Shown in pieces: positions 51,594 to 60,672 of a stretch of DNA of 64,000 nucleotides. The DNA comes from Brevibacterium jeotgali (GTDB lineage Bacteria > Actinomycetota > Actinomycetes > Actinomycetales > Brevibacteriaceae), in the NCBI RefSeq assembly GCF_900169175.1, contig NZ_FXZM01000010.1:62001-126000 (forward strand), read 5' to 3'. A model generated the notes under the pieces. It had not been told where the DNA came from, did no database searches, and worked only from the letters and a program-made list of their open reading frames with translations. Within the stretch, counting starts at the first letter, position 1; every line of letters starts with the position of its first letter. The position numbers and the translations under genes were made by a program.

Positions 51594-51640
51594 ATGGCGG
51601 CCTTCGGTCAACGGGGCCGCAGCCGCTCTCAGGAGGCTCC

Positions 51641-53227
51641 GTGGAACTCGATCCCGTGCTCATCGCGCGCTGGCAGTTCGGCATCACGACCGTGTACCAC
51701 TTCTGGATGGTGCCGCTCACTCTGGGGCTCGGCGTGCTGGTCGCCGTGCTGCAGACCCGGTGGCACCGCACGGGCAGCGATGTCTGGCTCAGGGCGACGA
51801 AGTTCTGGGGCAAGCTCTATCTCATCAACTTCATCATGGGCGTGGCCACCGGCCTCGTCCAGGAGTTCCAGTTCGGCATGGCGTGGAGCGAGTACTCCCG
51901 CTTCGTGGGCGACGTCTTCGGTGCCCCGCTGGCGATGGAGGCACTGCTCGCGTTCTTCCTCGAATCGATCTTCATCGGAGTCTGGATCTTCGGCTGGGGA
52001 CGCATCAGCAGACGCGCGCATCTCACCGTCCTGTGGTGTGCGGTGATCGGATCGTGGATATCCGCGTACTTCATCATCGTCGCGAACTCCTGGATGCAGC
52101 ATCCGGTCGGCGTGGAGCTCATCGACGGCCGACCGGTCATGACCGACGTCGTCGCGGTGCTCACGAACAGCACCGCTCTGGCTGCGACGAGCCACACTCT
52201 CGCGGGTGCACTCTCCGTGGGTGCGGCCCTCCTGCTCGGCATCTCGTGGCACCACCTGTGGCGCCGTCGCGTCGACGGCATCGACACCGTCGACGAGCAC
52301 GGCCGCGTGATCGTGGGCTCCGCCCCGGACATCCCCGGACGGGACGCTGCGGACTACACCGTGTGGTGGCGGTCCCTGCGGATCGGTGCGTGGGTCGCGG
52401 TCTTCTCCTTCGCCGCCGTCGCGCTCACCGGTGACATCCAGGCGAAGCTCATGTACGAGCAGCAGCCCATGAAGATGGCGTCTGCAGAGGCCGCCTGCCA
52501 CGACGGGACCGCGTTCTCGGTGTTGACGATCGGCGACCTCGAGTCGAACAGCTGCGAGGACGTCACACCGATCATCGAGATCCCCGGCGTCCTGTCGTTC
52601 CTCGCGAAGGGGGACGTCGAGACGGACGTCCCCGGCGTGACGTCACTCATCCCGGAGTACCAGGACGCCTACGGCACCCACCTGCCGGAGGACGAGATGT
52701 ACGGCGAGCGCTCCGGAACGATGATCGACTACCAGCCCTCGATGTTCATCACCTACTGGGGCTTCCGCCTCATGATCGGCTTCGGCGCACTCGCGGCGGC
52801 GGCCGCGGTCTTCGCGCTCTTCATCACTCGCAGGGGCACGGTACCCAGATCCAGGTTCCTGTCCCGGCTGGCACTGTGGGGGATCGCGGCGCCGTTCATC
52901 GCGAATTCTGCGGGGTGGATCTTCACGGAGATGGGCAGGCAGCCCTTCGTCGTGGCGCCCAACCCCGATCCCAGCGGCATCGACGGCGTGTTCCTCTACA
53001 CGGCCGCGGCGGTGTCTCCGTCTGTGAGTGCGGCGGAGCTCCTCACCTCGGTCATCCTCCTCACCCTCGTCTACGGAGTGCTCATGGTCTTCGAGCTGAA
53101 GCTCATCGTGCAGTACACCCGCGGCGGCGTGGTCTCCGCGATGCCGGAGCTGGGCGAGGACCCTGCGAAGCCCACCCGCGCCAGAGTAGACGGCGATGAG
53201 GACGACGTCCTGTCGTTCGCGTACTGA
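51641..53227 (+). CDS. cydA: Cytochrome bd ubiquinol/menaquinol oxidase subunit I
   Basis: A 528-residue membrane subunit of the high-affinity terminal oxidase that reduces O2 to water with quinol electrons. The haem ligand His is H20 in RWQFGITTVYHF; EQQPMKMASAEA carries the conserved Lys/Glu of the haem b595/d site; the C-terminal GRQPFVV loop is present. About nine membrane helices are visible. The Q-loop between helices 6 and 7 is of moderate length (short-type). GTG 51641 follows AGGAGG at 4 nt; an in-frame open stretch upstream to 51545 covers the promoter and is not coding. First gene of cydA-cydB-cydDC. Confidence 0.95.
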   Translation: MELDPVLIARWQFGITTVYHFWMVPLTLGLGVLVAVLQTRWHRTGSDVWLRATKFWGKLYLINFIMGVATGLVQEFQFGMAWSEYSRFVGDVFGAPLAMEALLAFFLESIFIGVWIFGWGRISRRAHLTVLWCAVIGSWISAYFIIVANSWMQHPVGVELIDGRPVMTDVVAVLTNSTALAATSHTLAGALSVGAALLLGISWHHLWRRRVDGIDTVDEHGRVIVGSAPDIPGRDAADYTVWWRSLRIGAWVAVFSFAAVALTGDIQAKLMYEQQPMKMASAEAACHDGTAFSVLTIGDLESNSCEDVTPIIEIPGVLSFLAKGDVETDVPGVTSLIPEYQDAYGTHLPEDEMYGERSGTMIDYQPSMFITYWGFRLMIGFGALAAAAAVFALFITRRGTVPRSRFLSRLALWGIAAPFIANSAGWIFTEMGRQPFVVAPNPDPSGIDGVFLYTAAAVSPSVSAAELLTSVILLTLVYGVLMVFELKLIVQYTRGGVVSAMPELGEDPAKPTRARVDGDEDDVLSFAY

Positions 53228-53257
53228 GACCCCTCTTCCGGAGACCAAGGAGACGAC

Positions 53258-54313
53258 ATGGCTGACCTGCTGCCCGTGATCTGGTTCGTGCTCATCGCCG
53301 TGCTGTGGCTGGGATTCCTCTTCCTCGAGGGCTTCGATCTGGGCGTCGGCATCCTCATGAAGACCTTCGCCCGGGACGAGAGGGAGCGGCGACTGCTCCT
53401 CAACACCATCGGTCCGGTGTGGGACGGGAACGAGGTATGGCTCGTCACCGCGGCCGGGGCGATGTTCGCAGCGTTCCCGCTCTGGTACGCGAGCCTGTTC
53501 TCCGCTCTCTACCTGCCGCTCACCGTCATGCTCCTGGCACTGATCCTCCGCGCCGTGGCGATCGAGTACCGGGGAAAGCGCGGATACTCGCAGCGCTGGG
53601 TCGACGGTTGGACGTGGTGCCTGTCGGGCGGTTCGCTCATGACGGCGTTCTGCGTGGGAGTGATGCTCGCTCTCACGACGACGGGCCTGCCGGTCGACGC
53701 GAACGGCGACAACACGGGCGGCGCGTTCGCATGGCTCACGCTGCCAGCGCTCATCGGCGGGGTCGGGACCGTGTGCTTCTCCGTGCTCCACGGGCTCCTG
53801 TTCCTCACGCTCAAGACCGACGGGGACGTGCGTCGTCGTGCGCACGCGCTCGCGGCCCGGTGGAGCCCCGTGCTCCTCCTGCCGCTCTTCGGGTGGGCCG
53901 TGCTCGTGCAGGTGCAGTCCGACGGGGGAGTCATCGGCTGGTCGCTGACAGGCGTCGCCGCCGTCGCTGCGGTCTATGGGCGGATGCGCCTGCGTGCGGG
54001 CGGGGAGACGTCAGCATTCCTGGGGCAGTCCGCATTCCTCGCGGCCGGTGTCGGTGGGATCTTCACCACTGCGTTCCCCGTCGTGCTGCCGTCGACGCTG
54101 GACCCCGCATTCGATCTCACGATCCGCACCGCTTCGTCCTCCGAGTACACCTTGGGGGTCATGTTCGGCGTCGCCGTGGTCGGTGTCCCCGCCGTGCTCG
54201 CGTACCAGGTCTGGAGCTACTCGGTCTTCGCGAAGCGCCTCACGGTCGATCACGTCCCGCCCGCGCACACCGTGCCCGTCGCGATCCGCGGCCACGCGTC
54301 GCTCACGTCCTGA
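53258..54313 (+). CDS. cydB: Cytochrome bd oxidase subunit II
   Basis: A 351-residue membrane partner of CydA. The family start is clear: WFVLIAVLWLGFLFLEGFDLGVG followed by GPVWDGNEVWLVTAAGAMFAAFP (both visible from 53279 to 53484), with about eight helices and RAVAIEYRGKR. AAGGAG is 6 nt before the ATG, 30 nt after cydA. It is followed after 18 nt by the exporter gene, so the three form one operon under the BlaI-type dyad. Confidence 0.95.
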   Translation: MADLLPVIWFVLIAVLWLGFLFLEGFDLGVGILMKTFARDERERRLLLNTIGPVWDGNEVWLVTAAGAMFAAFPLWYASLFSALYLPLTVMLLALILRAVAIEYRGKRGYSQRWVDGWTWCLSGGSLMTAFCVGVMLALTTTGLPVDANGDNTGGAFAWLTLPALIGGVGTVCFSVLHGLLFLTLKTDGDVRRRAHALAARWSPVLLLPLFGWAVLVQVQSDGGVIGWSLTGVAAVAAVYGRMRLRAGGETSAFLGQSAFLAAGVGGIFTTAFPVVLPSTLDPAFDLTIRTASSSEYTLGVMFGVAVVGVPAVLAYQVWSYSVFAKRLTVDHVPPAHTVPVAIRGHASLTS

Positions 54314-54331
54314 GGAAGGGGCACTGCCTCC

Positions 54332-57300
54332 ATGACAGTCTCCGCCCACGTCCGGCAGTCCGCTCGCGCGGCGACTGCGGGCACCGCCGCCGAGGCCCCC
54401 TCCGGCGCCCGTTCCCCGCTGCGACTCGCACTCGACTCTCCGTCGGGACGATTCGGCCTCTGGGCGTCCAGCGCCGTGGCGGCGCTCCAGGCAGCGGGGC
54501 TCGTGCTCGTCGCCGATGCGATCGCGCGCGGCATCGTGCGCGCGATGGAGGGAGGTGCACTCAGAGAACCGATCGTGATCGGCATCGTCGGCGTGCTGTG
54601 CCAGGCGATCGCCGCCTGGGCGGGGAAGGCTGCCGGCGCCATGAGTTCGGCGGGGGCGAAGACCGGTCTGCGCCGGCGGTTCATCTCACGGGTCTTCGGC
54701 GGCACAGGACGCGACGTGCAGGGGACGGACGGAGCACTCGCACTGCTGGCGACCCGATCGCTCGACGAGGTCGACGACTACTTCACTGCGGTGGTGCCGG
54801 CGCTCACCGCCAGTGCGGTCGTCCCGCTCGTCGTGGGCGCGCGCATCCTGTGGGCGGACTGGGTGAGCGCTCTCATCGTGGTCCTGACTCTGCCGCTCGT
54901 CCCGCTCTTCATGATCCTCATCGGCCAGTACACGGCCGAACGCGTCGAGGACGCGACGAAGTCCCTCGACAGGCTGTCGGGGCACCTCGTGGAACTGGCC
55001 CGCGGGGTGCCCGTCCTCGTGGGTCTGGGCCGTCTGCCTGCCCAAGCTGCCGCCCTGCGCGATGTGTCGACCACGTATCGCGACACGACCATGACGACCC
55101 TGCGGGTGGCATTCCTGTCCGCCCTGGCGCTCGAACTCATCGCGACGCTGTCCGTCGCTGTCGTCGCGGTGTTCGTGGGCGTACGACTGGTCTACGGGCA
55201 CATGGGACTCGAAGAGGGGCTGCTCGCACTGGTCCTCGCGCCCGAATGCTACCTGCCGCTGCGCAGGCTGGGAGCCGCCTTCCACTCGACGGAGAACGGT
55301 CTGGCCGCCTACGACCGCATGCGGAGCATCATCGATCGACCCGTTGCGCCGTCGCTCACTACCACTGCGAAGAGCAGCATCGCGGTCTCCGACCTCACGG
55401 TCCGCTACGAGGGACGGCCGGTCCCGGTGCTCGATCGTGTGAGCGCGGATCTCGGAGCGCGGGGACTCACCGTCCTCACCGGGACCTCCGGAGCGGGGAA
55501 GTCGACGCTGCTCTCCGCTCTCGCAGGGCTGCTGCGCAGTGAGGAGGGGATAGAGGCATCCGGAGACGTCCGGGTCCCCGACCGCGTGGCATTCGCCGCG
55601 CAGCGACCGGTCACCTTCGCCCGCACGGTGGGAGAGGAGATCGCGCTGCGCCTCCCGGATGATCTGCGCACCGCTGCGGACGAACTCCCGGCACGCAGGG
55701 CGGCACTGGCCGCCTGTCTGCGATTCGCATGCCTCCCGGTGGATACGGAGATGCCGTGCACAGCGCTGAGCCCCGGACAGCAGCGGAGGCTGTCGCTGGC
55801 GCGCGTCCGTGCATCGGTCATGGCGGGAGCGGGCGTGGTCCTCCTCGACGAGCCCACCGCGCACCTCGACGGGGCGATCGCGGCGCAGGTCCGTGCACAG
55901 ATCGCGGACCTCGCCGCTGCTGTACCGGTCATCGCGGCGACCCACGACGCGGCACTCGCCGCTCGCGCCGATCGACAGGCCCATGTGGCGGCCGGGCGGG
56001 TCAGCGTCGATCAGGTCGATGTCGAGCAGGTCGCCACGGCGCGGGCGAGCCTGCCCCTGCCCTCCGATCGCGCAGCACTCCGACCCGCTGCCCCGGCTGT
56101 CACCACTGTCCCGGCTGTCACTGATGTCGCCGTGGGCCCTGACGTCGAGGGACGTCCGCATGAGCACGCGCCCCTCACGGCGGCGGACGCGCCGACGCCT
56201 CCATCGAGCGGTCGCCTGTTCACCCGGCTGGTGCGCGCGGTGAACCCCTTCACCCCGAAGTTCCTCTTCGCCGTCCTCTTCGGTGTCCTGTCCACGGCGG
56301 CGGGTGCAGCTCTGACGGGCGTGTCCGCATGGCTCATCGTCCGCGCGTCGGCCCAGCCGCCGATCATGTATCTGCTCGTCGCGATCGTCGGGGTCCGCTT
56401 CTTCGGCCTGTCCCGTGCGGTCTTCGCCTACGCGCAGAGGCTGTGGCTGCACGACGCGGTCCTCGACGCGCTCACCCTGCTGCGGGTGCGTCTGTGGAAC
56501 CGCTTCGCACACCGCGGGACTGCGGACCGACGGATCGCACGCGGTGGAGGAGCGCTGCGCTCTCTCATCGCGGACGTCGACGACATCCGCGACATGGTTC
56601 CCCGCGTCGTGCTGCCTCCCCTCGTCGCAGTGCTGGTCAGCGCCGCCGCGATCCATGTCCTCTTCGCCATCGATCCGGTGGCAGGAGCAGTCGGGCTGAT
56701 CGGCCTGGGCGTCGCTCTGGGGCCGGCCTCGTGGGCCGCGCTCGTGGCTGACGGGAGGGCGAGCGCGGTGCGGGTGGACGCCCGCGCAGCCGTGCTGTCC
56801 GGCGTCGTGGGGCTCCTCTCCGCTCGCGACGACCTCATCCCGGACGGTGCGTGGAGGGTTCCCGCCGCCGCCTTCGTCGAGCAGGACGGAAGAGCGGCCG
56901 CGAGTGAGCGGCGAGCACTCCGCGCGACGGGCGCGGGTGAGGCGGTCGTCATCGCCGCCTGCACGTCCGCAGCCCTGGCGATCCTCGCCCTGCTCGGTCC
57001 CACGGTGGCCGGCGGCGGACTCAGCCCGGAGATGCTCGCGGTGGCCGTGCTTCTGCCGCTGGGGCTCACCGACGCGCTCCTCGATTCGCTCGCAGCAGTC
57101 CAGCGGTGGCCGGCGCTGCGGACGGTGCTGTCGGGGATCGACGACCTCGATGACCACCAGAGTCCGGGTACTGCCGACAGCGCTGCCTCTGCGAATGCAC
57201 CGCAGTCGATCCGGACCCTCGCGGTCGAGGACCTCGAACTGCGGTGGCCGGACACGGTCGAACCGGTCCTGAGCGGACTCACCGCGGACTTCCCGATCCC

Positions 57301-57877
57301 GGGCGCCACTGTCGTGACAGGGCCGTCAGGGTCGGGGAAGACGACGCTCGTGAGTGCTCTTCTGCGGTTCCTCGAACCGTCCGGAGGCCGTGTAATCGTG
57401 AACGGGGAGAGTGCAGAGGGACTGGGGCCTGCAGACGTCGCGGGGTGCATCGCATGGTGTCCCCAGGAGGCTCACGTGTTCGACTCGACCCTGCGGGGCA
57501 ACCTGCTCATCGCCCGATCGCGTGATGAGGCACCGGGTGACGAGGAGCTCACAGACGCGCTCACCCGCGCTGGTCTGGGCACTCTGGTGTCAGAAGTGGG
57601 ACTGGACGCACGGGTCGGGGCGTCGGGGTCCCGCCTGTCCGGAGGTCAGCGTCAGAGGCTGGCCGTTGCACGGACGCTGCTGGTGGGGGCCGACGTCGTC
57701 GTGCTCGACGAACCCACCGCGCACTTGGATCCGCCCACGGCGCACACTCTGCTGAATGATCTCGACGAGGTTCTCGCGGACGTCGGCATGATCCTCGTCT
57801 CCCATGACGAGTCGGCAGCGGCCGACCGGGAAGGACGGATTCGCCTCCTCAGTCCTTCCCGCGACCGCCGAACATGA
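54332..57877 (+). CDS. cydDC: Fused CydD-CydC ABC exporter
   Basis: An 1181-residue single chain combining both halves of the exporter needed to assemble cytochrome bd (it exports thiols such as cysteine/glutathione in E. coli; recent work suggests haem-linked function). The first half has helices from about 40-320 and an ATPase with GTSGAGKST (384-392), signature LSPGQQRR and VVLLDEPTAHLD. A Pro/Ala/Val linker (about 555-625) joins the second membrane region (about 635-930) and ATPase with GPSGSGKTT (997-1005), LSGGQRQR and VVVLDEPTAHLD. In E. coli these are two genes; actinobacteria often fuse them. Its last 29 bp overlap the end of sepH on the other strand. Confidence 0.93.
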   Translation: MTVSAHVRQSARAATAGTAAEAPSGARSPLRLALDSPSGRFGLWASSAVAALQAAGLVLVADAIARGIVRAMEGGALREPIVIGIVGVLCQAIAAWAGKAAGAMSSAGAKTGLRRRFISRVFGGTGRDVQGTDGALALLATRSLDEVDDYFTAVVPALTASAVVPLVVGARILWADWVSALIVVLTLPLVPLFMILIGQYTAERVEDATKSLDRLSGHLVELARGVPVLVGLGRLPAQAAALRDVSTTYRDTTMTTLRVAFLSALALELIATLSVAVVAVFVGVRLVYGHMGLEEGLLALVLAPECYLPLRRLGAAFHSTENGLAAYDRMRSIIDRPVAPSLTTTAKSSIAVSDLTVRYEGRPVPVLDRVSADLGARGLTVLTGTSGAGKSTLLSALAGLLRSEEGIEASGDVRVPDRVAFAAQRPVTFARTVGEEIALRLPDDLRTAADELPARRAALAACLRFACLPVDTEMPCTALSPGQQRRLSLARVRASVMAGAGVVLLDEPTAHLDGAIAAQVRAQIADLAAAVPVIAATHDAALAARADRQAHVAAGRVSVDQVDVEQVATARASLPLPSDRAALRPAAPAVTTVPAVTDVAVGPDVEGRPHEHAPLTAADAPTPPSSGRLFTRLVRAVNPFTPKFLFAVLFGVLSTAAGAALTGVSAWLIVRASAQPPIMYLLVAIVGVRFFGLSRAVFAYAQRLWLHDAVLDALTLLRVRLWNRFAHRGTADRRIARGGGALRSLIADVDDIRDMVPRVVLPPLVAVLVSAAAIHVLFAIDPVAGAVGLIGLGVALGPASWAALVADGRASAVRVDARAAVLSGVVGLLSARDDLIPDGAWRVPAAAFVEQDGRAAASERRALRATGAGEAVVIAACTSAALAILALLGPTVAGGGLSPEMLAVAVLLPLGLTDALLDSLAAVQRWPALRTVLSGIDDLDDHQSPGTADSAASANAPQSIRTLAVEDLELRWPDTVEPVLSGLTADFPIPGATVVTGPSGSGKTTLVSALLRFLEPSGGRVIVNGESAEGLGPADVAGCIAWCPQEAHVFDSTLRGNLLIARSRDEAPGDEELTDALTRAGLGTLVSEVGLDARVGASGSRLSGGQRQRLAVARTLLVGADVVVLDEPTAHLDPPTAHTLLNDLDEVLADVGMILVSHDESAAADREGRIRLLSPSRDRRT

Positions 57878-59315
57878 TCTCGTCCCAGCTGGGGACCGAG
57901 GCGCGTCCGCGGCGACGCTTGGCGGCGTCCGGCGGTGTGAGGTCCTGCGCATCAGCGTCCTCCGCCGAGTATCCTGCGGCGGACTCCTCGCCCCGCTCGG
58001 GGACGTCGTCGCTCCCAACAGGATCCGCGGTGCTCGGGACGGTACCGGGGAAGACCTTCGCGGAGGCGGAGGAGAGTGCGTCGTCCGATGCTCCTGCCGA
58101 ACTGTCCTCCCATCCGGACACTGCGGGGTCGTCGAGCAGGGAGGGATGATCATCGCCCGGTCCGGTCACGGTCTCCGGGGATGAGGATTCGGCGGGAGAC
58201 GGGCCGGCGGGAGAGGCGTGGCCGGATCCGCCGGAAGCCGGCGGGGCCTCGGGCGCGGGAGGACCGGAACGGGGCGTGCCGATCGGCTCCGTGTGCTGGT
58301 CCCGGTGCTGGTCGTGCGACGACGCCCCGGCGTCGCCGTCGGACGACGGCAGCGCGACGATGCTCGCGTCCTGTGCCTCATCCGGGCGGCTGGGCGCGCT
58401 GTGTGCTCCGTCGATGGTCCGGTCATCCGCATCGCCGACCAGGCGGAGGCCACCGGAACCGACGTGCGGAGCGTCCTGGCCCACGGGTGCTGCAGTCGGT
58501 GAGGCGTCGTCTGCGGGCATGCCGTCAGGGGGAGGGGCGGCATGCCTGATGGGGGAGGGGGCAGGGGCCGGTTCGTCCGCCGGGGCCGGCGCGACGCCGC
58601 GTCGACGGCGCAGACTCTCGAGGATCCGTCCCGTCTCGGTCTGCTGGTCGCGGGACGGGCCGCTGCGCGGTGAAGCCGGTGGGAGCGGGTCGCTCGTGCT
58701 CCAGCGCCTCTCCGACCCGGAGCCGAAGTCGGGGATCGGCCCGGAGTCGGTGGGGCCGGAGTCGGAGAGCCAGCGGGCCTCATCGTCCTGGGCGACGACG
58801 GAGCCGCGCGTGTAGGTCCACCCTGCGGCACGCGGGCGAGACCCGGCCACGAAGGAGAGCTCGACGTACCACGTGCCGTCCTGGCGCTTCCACGCATCCC
58901 ACTCCATCGACTCGGGGTCGACCTCGCGGAGTCCGAGCCGTTCGAGAGCGAGCTCTGCGAGCGGGGTGGGCGAGCCCGTGTCCGTGTCCGGATAGACGAG
59001 CACGCGTCCCGCCTGCTGTGCGGTGTGGCGGCGCTCGTCGAGCACCGGGCGCTCGTAGCGCCGGATGTGTTCGATGTCCTCACCCGTCTCTGCGGCGATG
59101 TCCTCCGCCGTCAGGCCGGAGCGGACCATCGCCTGGATCGCGCGGGGGCGCAGTGCGTCTCCGCGGGGGGACTCGGACGCGTACGCGCGGCGAGCGCGTC
59201 GGACGGCGCCGATGACAGCGTCGTCCACGGGCAGTCGATGCTCCGCGCCCGTCGGGTCGACGAGGACCAGTGCATCCTCGTCATCCGTCAGCCCGCGCAG
59301 GGTCAACTGGGTCAT
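57849..59315 (-). CDS. sepH: Septation protein SepH (DUF3071)
   Basis: A 488-residue FtsZ-binding division protein of actinobacteria that stimulates Z-ring assembly. The N-terminal domain (about 1-160) has the helix-turn-helix-like LRPRAIQAMVRSGLTAEDIA and the family start MTQLTLRGLTDDEDALVL; a long disordered Pro/Ser/Asp/Gly middle follows, and the conserved C-terminal VPSWDEIMFGGRGKD is intact. ATG 59315 has GAGGAGGAA at ideal spacing; an open frame upstream is antisense to hemH. The coding ends of sepH and cydDC overlap by 29 bp tail to tail, and the overlap encodes the SepH C-terminal motif. Confidence 0.92.
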   Translation of the reverse strand: MTQLTLRGLTDDEDALVLVDPTGAEHRLPVDDAVIGAVRRARRAYASESPRGDALRPRAIQAMVRSGLTAEDIAAETGEDIEHIRRYERPVLDERRHTAQQAGRVLVYPDTDTGSPTPLAELALERLGLREVDPESMEWDAWKRQDGTWYVELSFVAGSRPRAAGWTYTRGSVVAQDDEARWLSDSGPTDSGPIPDFGSGSERRWSTSDPLPPASPRSGPSRDQQTETGRILESLRRRRGVAPAPADEPAPAPSPIRHAAPPPDGMPADDASPTAAPVGQDAPHVGSGGLRLVGDADDRTIDGAHSAPSRPDEAQDASIVALPSSDGDAGASSHDQHRDQHTEPIGTPRSGPPAPEAPPASGGSGHASPAGPSPAESSSPETVTGPGDDHPSLLDDPAVSGWEDSSAGASDDALSSASAKVFPGTVPSTADPVGSDDVPERGEESAAGYSAEDADAQDLTPPDAAKRRRGRASVPSWDEIMFGGRGKD

Positions 59316-59470
59316 CGTGGGTTCCTCCTCGCACGTCACGGCTGGCTCCGATCGTGTCACGGACTCGCACCTGCGGGCCGGATCTGCGTCCGCGAGTCGC
59401 AGATCGGACCACGGTGTGAGACCTGTCCTCCTGCGAACCGAGCCCGGCCCGCCGCCCCGCTGCGAGCGGA

Positions 59471-59476
59471 TACCCT
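59471..59476 (+). promoter_or_regulatory. -10 element of leaderless hemH
   Basis: TACCCT, 7 nt, then GTG 59484. It lies at the end of the 168-bp gap divergent from sepH, which holds nothing else I can name. Confidence 0.5.
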
Positions 59477-59483
59477 GGTGCCT

Positions 59484-60599
59484 GTGACTGACACACACCT
59501 TGAACCATTCGACGCGGTCGTCCTCATGTCCTTCGGCGGGCCGGAGAAGGACGAGGACGTGCTCCCGTTCCTCCAGAACGTCACAGCGGGCCGCGGCATA
59601 CCGGACGAACGACTCGTCGAGGTCGGCGAGCACTACTACGGATTCGGCGGACGATCGCCGATCAACGATCAGAACCGTGCGCTGCTCGCAGCGCTCGAGC
59701 AGGAGATGGCGGGACGCGGCCTGCGCACACCGATCGTGTGGGGCAACCGCAACTGGGAGCCGTACCTGACCGATGCGGCACGTGCGCTGGCGCAGGACAG
59801 CGGCCGAGCGCGCCTGCTCGCGATCGATACATCCGCCTACTCGAGCTATTCGTCCTGCCGGCAGTACCGCGAGGACTTCGCGGGGACGGTGAGGACTCTG
59901 GCCGACGAGGGTCTGAAGGTCGAGTTCGACAAGATCCGCCAGTACTACAACCACCCCGGATTCGCACAGGCGGAACTCGCCTGCGTGCGGGAGGGGCTCG
60001 ATCAGCTCGAACAGCTCACCGGCGGGCTCGACGCACAGCGCCAGAAGATCCTCTACGTGACGCACTCGATCCCCGATGCCATGGAGACCGCGTCGCAGAG
60101 GCGGACTGCGGGATACGAGGCACAGCACCGCCAGCTCATCGAGTGGGTGACGGGTGGGCTGGGCGAGCGCGCAGTGCTCGAATCGGAGCTCGTCTTCTGC
60201 TCACGGTCCGGAGCCCCCCATATTCCGTGGTCGGAGCCGGACGTGAATGACCGGATGGAGGAGCTTGCAGAGCAGGGCATCACCGGCGTGATGCTGGTGC
60301 CTATGGGCTTCGTGTCCGATCACATGGAGGTCAAGTACGACCTCGACACGGAAGCGAAGGAGACTGCCCGGAGGCTGGGGATGGATTTCGTCCGCGCAGG
60401 GACCGTCGGTGTGCGGCCCGACTTCGTCGCGGGGCTCGTCGACCTCCTGCAGGAGAGGGCAGCGCAGGTCCGCGGAGACGATGTGGACGCCCCGGCCGTC
60501 ACAGCGGAGGGACCTCTGGTCCCCGGCTCCGGTACGTGTGCGATCGACTGCTGCCTGGGCGCCGTCGACAGGCCCACCCACCCGTCCTGGGCCTCCTGA
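59484..60599 (+). CDS. hemH: Ferrochelatase (coproporphyrin ferrochelatase type)
   Basis: A 371-residue enzyme inserting Fe(II) into the porphyrin ring; in Gram-positive bacteria the substrate is coproporphyrin III (gene also called cpfC). The start AVVLMSFGGPEKDEDV, GRSPINDQN, the active-site His (VTHSIPD, H194) and the metal-site Glu in FVSDHMEVKYDLD are present. Cysteines C125 in SYSSCRQY and C352, C356, C357 in the C-terminal GTCAIDCC tail fit the [2Fe-2S] cluster of actinobacterial enzymes, although the tail spacing differs from the M. tuberculosis enzyme. GTG 59484 is chosen from the -10 spacing; GTG 59478 is also in frame. No other haem gene is near. Confidence 0.94.
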   Translation: MTDTHLEPFDAVVLMSFGGPEKDEDVLPFLQNVTAGRGIPDERLVEVGEHYYGFGGRSPINDQNRALLAALEQEMAGRGLRTPIVWGNRNWEPYLTDAARALAQDSGRARLLAIDTSAYSSYSSCRQYREDFAGTVRTLADEGLKVEFDKIRQYYNHPGFAQAELACVREGLDQLEQLTGGLDAQRQKILYVTHSIPDAMETASQRRTAGYEAQHRQLIEWVTGGLGERAVLESELVFCSRSGAPHIPWSEPDVNDRMEELAEQGITGVMLVPMGFVSDHMEVKYDLDTEAKETARRLGMDFVRAGTVGVRPDFVAGLVDLLQERAAQVRGDDVDAPAVTAEGPLVPGSGTCAIDCCLGAVDRPTHPSWAS

Positions 60600-60612
60600 G
60601 GGTCGCTCTCCC

Positions 60613-60672
60613 CTGAGCGGACGGAGGGACCCACCCGGATGATCATCCGGGTGGGGCCCTCCGTCTGCTCAG
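60613..60672. terminator. Very long hairpin shared by hemH and the small downstream gene
   Basis: A stem of about 28 bp with one mismatch and one wobble: outer arms CTGAGCGGACGGAGGG / CCCTCCGTCTGCTCAG, inner palindrome CCGGATGATCATCCGG. It lies 13 nt after the hemH stop, and its right arm covers the stop codon of the leftward 77-codon gene, so it acts on both strands. Confidence 0.8.

Noticed and set aside
51545-51640. Longer CydA starting at ATG 51545
   Set aside because: This would translate through the -10 and dyad; AGGAGG before GTG 51641 and the family N-terminus (LDPVLIARWQFGITT) support the later start.
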